From contig JBJELW010000017.1 in assembly GCA_051879315.1 (NCBI GenBank), forward strand, positions 55,660-119,659: a stretch of 64,000 nt of DNA, in the 5' to 3' direction. Below the pieces are notes generated by a model. The model did not search any database. It was not told the DNA's origin and was given only the letters and a program-made list of their open reading frames with translations. This DNA comes from Roseburia_C sp051879315. Lineage in GTDB: Bacteria; Bacillota; Clostridia; Lachnospirales; Lachnospiraceae. A program made the translations under genes and the position numbers. How positions within the stretch are numbered: position 1 is the first letter of the stretch; each line of letters opens with the position of its first letter. Of this stretch, positions 51,907 through 59,335 are shown piece after piece.

Positions 51907-52746
51907 TTACCTTGTTTCCGGTTTCGATTCGCCGGAATCTGCTGTGGACATCAAAATCCGGTCATTATCCAGCTGCTTGCCCGCCCGGATTCGGAACTGT
52001 TCCAACAGTCCCTCCACTGTCATGTTTTTCTTTTCTTCGTTTTTCAGATCCAAAACTATATTCCCGGAATCCATCATGAGAATGCGGTTGCCCAATTCCA
52101 GTGCCTGATGCATATTATGAGTGACCATCAAACAGGTAATATGATGTTCCCGGATAATTGTCTTCGTTAAATCCAGAACCTTCTCTGCAGTAGCCGGATC
52201 CAACGCCGCCGTATGTTCATCCAAAAGCAGAATTTTTGGAGTTACCATGGTTGCCATTAACAAAGTCAATGCCTGCCTCTGTCCTCCGGACAAAAGTCCC
52301 ACCGGCTGTTTCATCCGGTCTTCCAACCCCATATCAAGCTGAGCCAGCAATTCCCTGAAACGGGTTTTATCATTTCCATTGATCCTACTGAAGAAAGCAT
52401 GCCGGTTTTTAGATGCTCTCAGATAGGCTAAAGACATGTTTTCCTCAATGGTCATATGGGGGGCTGTTCCCTTTAACGGATCCTGAAACAAATGACCAAT
52501 CACCCGGCTTCTCAGATATTCCTTTTGATAAGTGATATCTTCCCCATCCAAAACGATACGGCCTTCATCCACATAGAATGCCCCGGTAATGGCGTTAAAG
52601 GTGGTGGATTTTCCTGCACCGTTGCTTCCTACAATGGTAGCAAAGTCCCCATCATCCAGATGCAGATTAAGATCAGACAATGCTTTCTTTTCATTGACCG
52701 TTCCGGGATTGAAAGTTTTGGATACATGAATCATATCCAGCATCAC
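51907..52746 (-). CDS. ABC transporter ATP-binding protein (COG1101 type)
   Basis: A 279-aa ATPase with Walker A GSNGAGKSTTFNA (about residue 39), signature LLSGGQRQALTLLM and Walker B LLLDEHTAALDP. It overlaps the permease gene by 4 bp (ATGA). The set of PF04392-type binding protein, COG4120 permease and this ATPase matches importers described for aromatic amino acids in streptococci (TrpXYZ); the substrate here is unproven. No terminator follows before the nfnA promoter. Confidence 0.88.
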   Translation of the reverse strand: MMLDMIHVSKTFNPGTVNEKKALSDLNLHLDDGDFATIVGSNGAGKSTTFNAITGAFYVDEGRIVLDGEDITYQKEYLRSRVIGHLFQDPLKGTAPHMTIEENMSLAYLRASKNRHAFFSRINGNDKTRFRELLAQLDMGLEDRMKQPVGLLSGGQRQALTLLMATMVTPKILLLDEHTAALDPATAEKVLDLTKTIIREHHITCLMVTHNMHQALELGNRILMMDSGNIVLDLKNEEKKNMTVEGLLEQFRIRAGKQLDNDRILMSTADSGESKPETR

Positions 52747-53678
52747 TGATCACCTCCATTCCGATTTTTCCATTTATTGACCGCGGTTGCTTTCTGTTTC
52801 ATAAACGCCGCTTTCTTTTTTAGATAAGGAAATGCTATTGCCACTGCTACGATAATGGCAGATACCAGTTTTAAACATTCCGCCGGTACATTCAGCCGTA
52901 ATGCAACTGCCACAATAAACCGGTAGAGGCAGCTTCCCAAAATTACACCAATCACACGGCGTACCACAGAACCTTTTCCGATAATGGTTTCACCGATGAT
53001 CAGACTGGCCAACGCTATGGTCACCATTCCGGTTCCCAGATTAATGTCGCAGGACTTCTGGTACTGCGCCAAAACACCGCCACTCAAAGCGGTCATGGCA
53101 TTGGCCACGCAAAGGCCTACGGTAATGGTAAAATTCGGATTGATGCTGGAAGCCTTCACCATGTCCGCATTGTCACCGGTGGCGCGAATGGACAGACCAA
53201 GGCGGGTATTTAAGAAAAATGCCAGCAACATGCCCACGATTGACACAATCACCACTGCCACCAGCAGTTTATACCAGTTTCCGCCTATGTAATCCTTCGC
53301 CAGGGAAAATATGGTATTACAGTTAAAAAGATTTACGTTGGATGCAAATCCCATCACTGCAATATTTACCGTATATAGGCCGGTATTTACAATAATACCG
53401 GCCAAAATGGACTCGATTCCCATCTTCGTCTGCAGAAAAGCCGTCACGAAACCGGAACATATTCCAGCCAGCATTGCTGCAAACAATGCCAGAAACGGAT
53501 GTCCTGCAATGGTCACCATCGCACAAACTGCACAGCCTAAAGTGAAACAGCCGTCTGTAGACAAATCTGCAATATTTAAAATTGAAAAAGATACAAACAG
53601 CGCCAACGCCACCAGGGAATAGATACATCCCAGTTCTAGTGCACTCTGTACAATGGATAACGTGAAAATGGAACCCAT
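52743..53678 (-). CDS. ABC transporter permease (COG4120 type)
   Basis: A 311-aa polytopic permease with about eight to nine hydrophobic helices, related to the branched-chain amino acid/ribose permease superfamily. LGCIYSLVALALFVSFSILN and TDGCFTLGCAVCAM open the protein, and GLSIRATGDNADMVKASSIN is the loop expected to contact the ATPase. The C-terminus is basic. It lies 12 bp after the binding-protein gene. Confidence 0.88.
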   Translation of the reverse strand: MGSIFTLSIVQSALELGCIYSLVALALFVSFSILNIADLSTDGCFTLGCAVCAMVTIAGHPFLALFAAMLAGICSGFVTAFLQTKMGIESILAGIIVNTGLYTVNIAVMGFASNVNLFNCNTIFSLAKDYIGGNWYKLLVAVVIVSIVGMLLAFFLNTRLGLSIRATGDNADMVKASSINPNFTITVGLCVANAMTALSGGVLAQYQKSCDINLGTGMVTIALASLIIGETIIGKGSVVRRVIGVILGSCLYRFIVAVALRLNVPAECLKLVSAIIVAVAIAFPYLKKKAAFMKQKATAVNKWKNRNGGDQ

Positions 53679-53690
53679 AAATCGTCCTCC

Positions 53691-54773
53691 TTACTCATCA
53701 AACTCCTCTGCGGTCTGAGTCTCTACCAGTCCGGCACACATGCTCTCAAACATGCTGTAATCCAGACCAATCTCTGTTGCAATATCCGTGTTTACGGTGG
53801 CGATACCATTGCTCATCAGCTGAACCGGTGTGGTGGAAGGTTCTGAGCCGTTCACCAGAATATCTACTACCATATCTGCAGTTGCGGTACCCAGGTCCAC
53901 ATAATTTACACCAAATCCGCAGAACGCACCGTTCAATGCAAAGGAATCAGCTCCTGCGTAATGAGGAATCTTTGCATCTGAAAACTTTTCATAAATGGCA
54001 AGCTCTGCTGTCATAACAGTATTGTCAGTGGGAGTAAACACTGCTTCCACTTCAGCTGCCACCAGTGCATCTGCTGCAAGAGAAATCTCATCATTGGTGG
54101 TACCAGTCTTTTCCACATAAGAAACTCCCTTTGCATCTAAGTATGCCTTGGCATCTTCGATAGGTGTTTTGGAAGAATCTTCACTCTTATTGTATAACAG
54201 ACCTACAGACTGAATGTCGGGATCTGCTGCAAACATCAGGTCAAACAACGCCTCCGTATTCAGTGCATCGGAAGTTCCTGTGATATTGGAGCCGGGAGCA
54301 TCTAAGCTTGCCACCAAACCGGAACCCACCGGATCGCTGACTGCTGCAAATACAACCGGGATCTGGTTTTCTTCGGTGGCTGCCTGCATAATCATAGCTG
54401 TGGGGGTTGCAATGGGGATAATAACATCCACATTCTCTGCTACCAGGTCGGTTGCAATCTGGTTTAATGTAGTAGAGTCTGCCTGACCATTGTAGGTATA
54501 ATCAGCGTAATCAAAGACAACACCCAGTTCTTCTCCCTTTGCATCCAGCTCTGCCTCAATGGCGCGCTCAATCTGGTTCAAAGAAGCGTCGTCCACATAC
54601 TGAACAATACCAACTTTGTAAACCACTGTGTCAGTAGAATCATCTGCTGATCCATTGTCTGCGGTGCCGTTCTCTGAAGTCTGTGCACCATCGTCTGTTG
54701 TGCTGCCGCAGCCGGCTACCATACATGAAACCATTGCTACAGCCATTAAAAGTGACATAATTTTCTTTTTCAT
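53691..54773 (-). CDS. ABC transporter substrate-binding lipoprotein (PF04392 type)
   Basis: A 360-aa lipoprotein. The signal peptide MKKKIMSLLMAVAMVSCMVA ends at a lipobox cysteine (AGCGSTTDDG), followed by a low-complexity Asp/Ser linker. The binding domain has VGIVQYVDDASLNQIERAIE, NVDVIIPIATPTAMIMQAAT and PVVFAAVSDPVGSGLVASLD, all typical of COG2984. It captures an unidentified small molecule, perhaps an aromatic amino acid. No T-box-like leader was seen. It is the first gene of the transporter unit. Confidence 0.9.
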   Translation of the reverse strand: MKKKIMSLLMAVAMVSCMVAGCGSTTDDGAQTSENGTADNGSADDSTDTVVYKVGIVQYVDDASLNQIERAIEAELDAKGEELGVVFDYADYTYNGQADSTTLNQIATDLVAENVDVIIPIATPTAMIMQAATEENQIPVVFAAVSDPVGSGLVASLDAPGSNITGTSDALNTEALFDLMFAADPDIQSVGLLYNKSEDSSKTPIEDAKAYLDAKGVSYVEKTGTTNDEISLAADALVAAEVEAVFTPTDNTVMTAELAIYEKFSDAKIPHYAGADSFALNGAFCGFGVNYVDLGTATADMVVDILVNGSEPSTTPVQLMSNGIATVNTDIATEIGLDYSMFESMCAGLVETQTAEEFDE

Positions 54774-54858
54774 AATTATCCTCTTTCCTGAATGTTAAAT
54801 TTAAAACCATTCTCTGATAGATTAATGCAATTTGGGTTTAAAGTCAATGCAAAGCTGT

Positions 54859-54897
54859 CTTGAGTTTCCGCATTTAGTATGTTCAGCAGGCCAAAAG
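54859..54897. repeat. Half copy of the 49360 MITE-like element
   Basis: This stretch equals the complement of the right arm of the 49360 element: 33 identical nt (49428-49460), extending to about 39 with one difference, in inverted orientation. The other arm is absent; in its place lies the pncB terminator stem. Confidence 0.8.
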
Positions 54898-54929
54898 AAG
54901 GCACAGGCAAACTCTGCCTGTGCCTTCTT
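54893..54929 (-). terminator. Strong intrinsic terminator of the GTPase-pncB unit
   Basis: A perfect 15-bp stem AAGAAGGCACAGGCA/TGCCTGTGCCTTCTT with a 5-nt loop, followed on the minus strand by TTTT. It begins 24 bp downstream of the pncB stop. Confidence 0.9.
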
Positions 54930-54952
54930 TACTCCTGTAACAATTCTTAATT

Positions 54953-56404
54953 TCACTCTACCTTACTGTCTTCCAGAAGGCTCATCTTCATCTCATAATA
55001 CTCCGGTGTCATGTCCAAATAGTGAATGTGAGGATTTTCAAATCTCTGCTCCTCTTCCCACACTTCGTTGGTCAATTGATCCTTCACATAATCGCAGATA
55101 TGCTGCAGGCTCTCCTTTTCGTAAACCCGTTGACCGTTTATAAATACAGGTACCTGAAGTTCTTTTACGGTGCAGTTTTCGAAATATCGGTTTTTCCAGT
55201 AATGATCCGGATCCACATAGCGGAAAGGCTTGTCAAAATCCACTTTCTGATCTGCCAGGGCAATCAGATCCGCAATGGACTGGTGATTTTCATCATATAC
55301 CCGGTATACCTTCTTGCGTCCGGGGTTGGTGATTTTTTCCACATTCTCAGACACCTTGATACGGGGCATAAATGCACCGTCTTCCTCCACTGCTGCTATC
55401 TTATAAACGGCTCCGAATACCGGATCTGATTTTGCCGTAATTAATCTCTCTCCCACTCCAAAGCTGTCAATGCAGCCGCCCTGTTGCAGAATAGATGAAA
55501 TAGTATACTCATCCAGGCTGTTGGAAACGACGATCTTACAATCGGTAAGTCCTGCCTGATCCAGCATTTTACGCACCTTTTTGGACAGATAAGCCAGATC
55601 TCCGCTATCAATACGAATCCCCTTTAACCGTTTTCCCATGGGCTCTAACACTTCTTTGGCGCAACGGATAGCATTGGGAATTCCGGATTTTAACACATCG
55701 TAAGTATCCACCAGCAGTGTGGTGGAATCCGGATAATTCTCAGCATAGTGTTTAAATGCTTCAAACTCGTCTTTGTAAAACATGATCCAACTGTGGGCCA
55801 TAGTTCCGCTGACAGGAATGTCAAACATTTGCCCCGCCAGTACGGTAGCGGTTCCCACCGCCCCTCCAATATAGGCAGCTCTTGCACCATACACGGCTGC
55901 ATCCATATTATGTGCACGTCTGGCTCCAAAATCAGATACCGCCCGTCCATCCGCCGCCCGCACGATGCGCTGGGTTTTGGTAGCAATCAGGGACTGATGG
56001 TTAACCTGCAGAAGAAGTGCTGTCTCAATCAGCTGTGCGTCCAACAAAGGCGCCACCACAGTGATGATCGGCTCGTTGGGATACATGATCGTTCCTTCCC
56101 GGAATGCATAGATATCACCGGAAAAGTGAAAGCCCGAGAGATACGTCAAAAAAGCTTCATCAAACAATTGCAAACTCCGTAAATATGCAATATCTTCCGG
56201 ATCAAAATGAAGCCCTTCAATATATTCTATAATCTGCTCTAATCCTGCAAAAATAGAAAATCCCGCCTGATCCGGGTTCCTGCGGTAAAACACGTCAAAA
56301 ACCACCCGTTTGTCTTTGTCCCGATCATTGAAGTATCCGTTAGCCATGGTCATTTCGTATAAATCCATAACCATGGTTAGATTACGACTGTCAAACTGTT
56401 TCAT
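54953..56404 (-). CDS. pncB: Nicotinate phosphoribosyltransferase
   Basis: About 483 aa. It makes nicotinate mononucleotide from nicotinate and PRPP in NAD salvage. Visible family blocks are MVMDLYEMTMANGYFNDRDK near the N-terminus, DFGARRAHNMDAAVYGARAA (about 150-170), the phosphate-binding GIRIDSGDLAYLSKKVRK and CKIVVSNSLDEYTI. ATG 56404 has GGAGG 8 nt upstream. It follows the second GTPase gene by 26 bp and ends at a strong terminator. Why a nicotinate salvage gene is grouped with COG0523 GTPases is not evident. Confidence 0.95.
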   Translation of the reverse strand: MKQFDSRNLTMVMDLYEMTMANGYFNDRDKDKRVVFDVFYRRNPDQAGFSIFAGLEQIIEYIEGLHFDPEDIAYLRSLQLFDEAFLTYLSGFHFSGDIYAFREGTIMYPNEPIITVVAPLLDAQLIETALLLQVNHQSLIATKTQRIVRAADGRAVSDFGARRAHNMDAAVYGARAAYIGGAVGTATVLAGQMFDIPVSGTMAHSWIMFYKDEFEAFKHYAENYPDSTTLLVDTYDVLKSGIPNAIRCAKEVLEPMGKRLKGIRIDSGDLAYLSKKVRKMLDQAGLTDCKIVVSNSLDEYTISSILQQGGCIDSFGVGERLITAKSDPVFGAVYKIAAVEEDGAFMPRIKVSENVEKITNPGRKKVYRVYDENHQSIADLIALADQKVDFDKPFRYVDPDHYWKNRYFENCTVKELQVPVFINGQRVYEKESLQHICDYVKDQLTNEVWEEEQRFENPHIHYLDMTPEYYEMKMSLLEDSKVE

Positions 56405-56430
56405 GATTCCCACCTCCGTTGTAATTCAGA

Positions 56431-57375
56431 TTACGAGAAGTACACCAGCTCATCCTCCGGTTTTTCCGCAGGTTTCACGGAAACCGGATAAAGCACAGGC
56501 CCCTTTCCTCTGTATTCCTTAGCGAATTCATATCTCACTTCAGCGGTAAGATCAATCCATGATTTATGGGGAATTTCGTCTGATTTATCGTATTTACATT
56601 TATACCCCAGGAACTGAATATCCTCTACACAACAAGTCATGGCAAAACGGCCGGGAACCATCATTCCTTTTTTCAGTTTATCCGGGTTGTAAACTAGTGC
56701 CAGGAAATGAATCTTCTTTCCATCATATTTTTTTGGATTATCCTGTGCATCCATAAACCAAAGTGCATAATCGGCGTCACTGATCTCAATGATCTCCTGA
56801 TTGATATCGAAAGGAAGTTCCTCATTATCGTTTTGATCCACAGTACCGTCCGCACGTTCGTATACGATCTGTGCCGGTCGGTTCATGGCCTTTACCGCAC
56901 GACGGAACTTGCCCTTAGGGGTGTCATCTTCACAGCGGTTAAAGATTACCACATCCGCCTTAAACAACTGTTCCATAATCATGGCACGCATATTATTTAA
57001 ATACATTTCAAAGGTAGTGGCATCCACTGTTGCCAGGGACTGTACTATCACCCAGCCTTTAGGAAGATCTGTCTCAAGCAAAGTTGCCATATCCCATGTA
57101 CCGTTATACTCCAAAAAAATCTGCTGCGGAAGGTATTCCTTTTGTATCTCGTTTAATTTCTCTGTATTGAAATCGGATTGTTCCTCCAGCATCACTAATT
57201 TCGCATTTACCGTGCGAAGTTTGGCTTCGTCATACTCCTTTTCGCCATCCTCGCAGCACAGGATCAGAGTCTTTGCACCCTCTCCGAAATTATTTTCATA
57301 TAAAGTTTCCTGTATCAACGAAGTCTTTCCGCTGTCCATGAATCCGGTAAACACATATACTGGTATCTCCTGCAT
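56431..57375 (-). CDS. COG0523 GTPase fused to a YcgQ/DUF1980-like C-terminal domain
   Basis: A 314-aa G3E-family protein. The P-loop GFMDSGKTS is at residues 11-19; FLEYNGTW and IFNRCEDDT fit later GTPase motifs. The CxCC metal motif usual in COG0523 is absent; the equivalent region reads LILCCEDGE. Residues ~215-310 (GRFAMTCCVEDIQFLGYK, then GPVLYPVSVKPAEKPEDELV) resemble the C-terminal domain of the TIGR03943/YcgQ family, known beside Zur-regulated permeases. This fusion is my inference by pattern. It lies between the His-rich GTPase and pncB. Confidence 0.75.
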   Translation of the reverse strand: MQEIPVYVFTGFMDSGKTSLIQETLYENNFGEGAKTLILCCEDGEKEYDEAKLRTVNAKLVMLEEQSDFNTEKLNEIQKEYLPQQIFLEYNGTWDMATLLETDLPKGWVIVQSLATVDATTFEMYLNNMRAMIMEQLFKADVVIFNRCEDDTPKGKFRRAVKAMNRPAQIVYERADGTVDQNDNEELPFDINQEIIEISDADYALWFMDAQDNPKKYDGKKIHFLALVYNPDKLKKGMMVPGRFAMTCCVEDIQFLGYKCKYDKSDEIPHKSWIDLTAEVRYEFAKEYRGKGPVLYPVSVKPAEKPEDELVYFS

Positions 57376-57393
57376 GGTAGATCCTCCTTATTT

Positions 57394-58744
57394 TTATGCT
57401 ATGCCAAACAACTCTGCAATTTTATCTTCTTTTAAATTAGAACCAATGACACAGAGTCTTCCGGTATAATCCGGCTCTCCCTCACGAAGTTCATACTCAC
57501 CCGGAACCATATCAAAATAAATCCAGGAACCATTTTCATCCTCAACCATTCCTTTTGCCCGAAGAATGGTGCCATAATCCTCGGTATCACAGAATGTCTT
57601 TAATACCTCTTCAATCTTTGCTCTGGTAAACTTGTGAGGCGTTTCCTTTCCCCAGCTTGTAAACACCTCATCTGCATGATGATGATGGTGTTCATGATCA
57701 TGGTCATGACATCCGCAGGTACAATCCGGACCATGGTCGTGATCATGGTGATGCTCGTGTTCCTCATGATCGTGATCGTGGTGATGATGTTCGTGTTCCT
57801 CATGGTCGTGGTCATGGTGATGATGTTCGTGTTNNNNNNNNNNNNNNNNNNNNNNNNNNNNNNNNNNNNNNNNNNNNNNNNNNNNNNNNNNNNNNNNNNN
57901 NNNNNNNNNNNNNNNNNNNNNNNNNNNNNNNNNCGTGGTCATGGTGATGATGTTCGTGTTCCTCATGGTCGTGGTCATGGTGATGATGTTCGTGTTCCTC
58001 ATGGTCGTGGTCATGGTGATGATGCTCATGTTCCTCATGGGCGTGATCATGGTGATGTTCATGTTCCTCATGATCATGATGATGATGTTCATGCTCTTCG
58101 GCCTCTTCCTTGGCATGCTGCTCCGCCATCAGTTTTACCTCCAGAGAGTCCTGTCCTTCCATAACCTTTAAAATATTTTCTCCTTTAATGGAATCCCATG
58201 GTGTGGTAATGATGGCAGCCTTTTCATTCAGCTCCTGCATCTGCTTCACGCAAAGTTCCAGCTGTTCCGGTGTGGCATTCTGGCTTCTGCTTAAAATAAT
58301 GGTAGTGGCATACTCGATCTGATTGTTAAAGAACTCACCAAATGCTTTCATCTGTTTAGAGGCTTTCGTGGCATTTACCACGGTTACCAAAGCGTTTAGT
58401 TTTACATCCTGCTCTTTCTCGATATCGATTACTGATTTCATCACATCGGATAGCTTGCCCACTCCGGAAGGCTCAATGAGAATACGGTCCGGATGGAACT
58501 TTTCGATTACTTCCTTTAAATTCTTACCAAAATCTCCCACCAGAGAGCAGCAGATACAACCGGAATTCATCTCGGTGATTTCGATGCCGGCATCCTTTAA
58601 AAATCCTCCGTCGATACCCACTTCTCCAAATTCATTCTCGATCAGGACAATCTGCTCACCCTTGAATGCTTCCTCAATCATTTTCTTAATAAAAGTGGTC
58701 TTTCCTGCTCCCAAAAAGCCTGAAATGATATCAATTTTTGTCAT
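57394..58744 (-). CDS. COG0523 (CobW-type) GTPase with His-rich repeat linker, interrupted by an assembly gap
   Basis: One gene split by 100 N. The N-terminal G3E GTPase has P-loop GFLGAGKTT (residues 9-17), the metal motif CICC at 63-66 and a downstream ATCG-type region, ending near residue 210. A linker of tandem His-rich repeats (HEEHEHHHHDHD, 12 aa each) crosses the gap. After it come DCTCGCHDHDH and a CobW C-terminal domain (VFTSWGKETPHKFTRAKIEE to the stop at 57394). The reading frame is kept if the real gap is a multiple of 3. These features indicate a metal chaperone, probably zinc; cobalt or nickel are not excluded. Confidence 0.85.
57738..58074. repeat. In-frame tandem repeat coding for His-rich units
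   Basis: Units of 36 bp (57771-57806, 57807 into the gap, 57934-57969, 57970-58005, 58006-58041) and two 33-bp variants at the ends (57738-57770, 58042-58074). Each 36-bp unit codes for HEEHEHHHHDHD or a near variant. The array interior units are almost identical, the ends diverged. Confidence 0.9.
57834..57933. other. Assembly gap of 100 N
   Basis: Exactly 100 N, a conventional placeholder for unknown size. It interrupts a 36-bp unit after 27 of its bases and sequence resumes at the first base of a new unit, so the true missing length is predicted to be 9 plus a multiple of 36. Confidence 0.97.
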
Positions 58745-58850
58745 TTACAATTCCTTCTTTCTATCAAAATTTTACACAAAAAATTAATAACTGATTTTGT
58801 GACCGGACCATACAAGAGTAACTCGGTTCTGTCACTATGTTCAAACAAAT

Positions 58851-58879
58851 AATATAGCACATTTGTTTTCTTTTCTCAA
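58851..58879 (-). promoter_or_regulatory. Candidate sigma-A promoter of the GTPase-pncB unit
   Basis: On the minus strand TTGAGA (58874-58879) and TATATT (58851-58856) are 17 nt apart. It leaves a leader of about 100 nt before the ATG at 58744, in which GTGAC and GTCAC arms (58803-58834 region) could pair. No Zur-type box was recognised. Confidence 0.6.
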
Positions 58880-58928
58880 GCTTTTCGCGATTTTTCATGA
58901 ATCTGTCAATCCATCCATTTTTTCTCCC

Positions 58929-58957
58929 GGATAGACGCTTGGATCCTACGCATACTA
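58929..58957 (+). promoter_or_regulatory. Candidate forespore sigma-G promoter of the SASP gene
   Basis: GGATA at 58929-58933 and CATACTA at 58951-58957 are 17 nt apart. The -10 equals the sigma-G/F consensus and the -35 has one deviation. It lies about 50 nt before the SASP start, as expected for a forespore gene. Confidence 0.6.
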
Positions 58958-59006
58958 TTCTCGTAACAAAGGTTACAGCATAAACTATTCAAAGGAGGAA
59001 ATTATC

Positions 59007-59210
59007 ATGGCAAGTAGATCAAACAGAGCTTCTGTACCGGAGGCAAAAAGCGCATTGGATCAGTTCAAATATGAGGTGGCAAATGAAATCGGTGTTCCGC
59101 TTTCTGACGGATACAACGGAAACCTGACTTCCCGCCAGAACGGATCCGTGGGTGGTTATATGGTCAAAAAGATGATTGAGGCACAGGAGAGACAGATGGC
59201 CGGCAAGTAA
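59007..59210 (+). CDS. ssp: Alpha/beta-type small acid-soluble spore protein
   Basis: A 67-aa DNA-binding spore protein. It shows KSALDQFKYEVANEIGVPLS, with the germination-protease cleavage region around NEIG, and the second conserved helix GNLTSRQNGSVGGYMVKKMI. These proteins coat DNA in the dormant spore and protect it from UV and heat. AAAGGAGG lies upstream of the ATG. It is monocistronic on the plus strand, bounded by a sigma-G-like promoter and a hairpin terminator shared with recG. It shows that the organism is an endospore former. Confidence 0.95.
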   Translation: MASRSNRASVPEAKSALDQFKYEVANEIGVPLSDGYNGNLTSRQNGSVGGYMVKKMIEAQERQMAGK

Positions 59211-59264
59211 TCCTGCCTGCATCGAAAAAGAAATAACACTGCAGCCTGATTAAAAAGCTGCATA

Positions 59265-59335
59265 AAGCGCATAAATCAAAAGATTTGGGGTTACCCTTAT
59301 CAGAATCCCCCATTCTCAAAGATTTATGCGCTTTT
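59265..59335. terminator. Bidirectional terminator between the SASP gene and recG
   Basis: AAGCGCATAAATC (59265-59277) pairs with GATTTATGCGCTT (59321-59333), with a GGGG/CCCC inner stem. On plus it continues into TTTTC after the SASP gene. The right arm overlaps the last codons of recG, so the element probably serves both convergent genes. Confidence 0.7.

Noticed and set aside
54774..54858. T-box or other riboswitch before the ABC transporter
   Set aside because: The leader is short and AU-rich, with no T-box antiterminator motif; the nearby strong hairpin belongs to the upstream pncB gene.
57738..58074. CRISPR-like tandem repeats of 33-36 bp
   Set aside because: Units are directly adjacent without spacers, keep a reading frame and encode His-rich protein repeats.
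57394..58116. Separate ORF on the minus strand rich in Met/Ile/Arg crossing the N gap
   Set aside because: It is an off-frame reading of the His-codon array; the proper frame continues the GTPase gene once the gap length is corrected.
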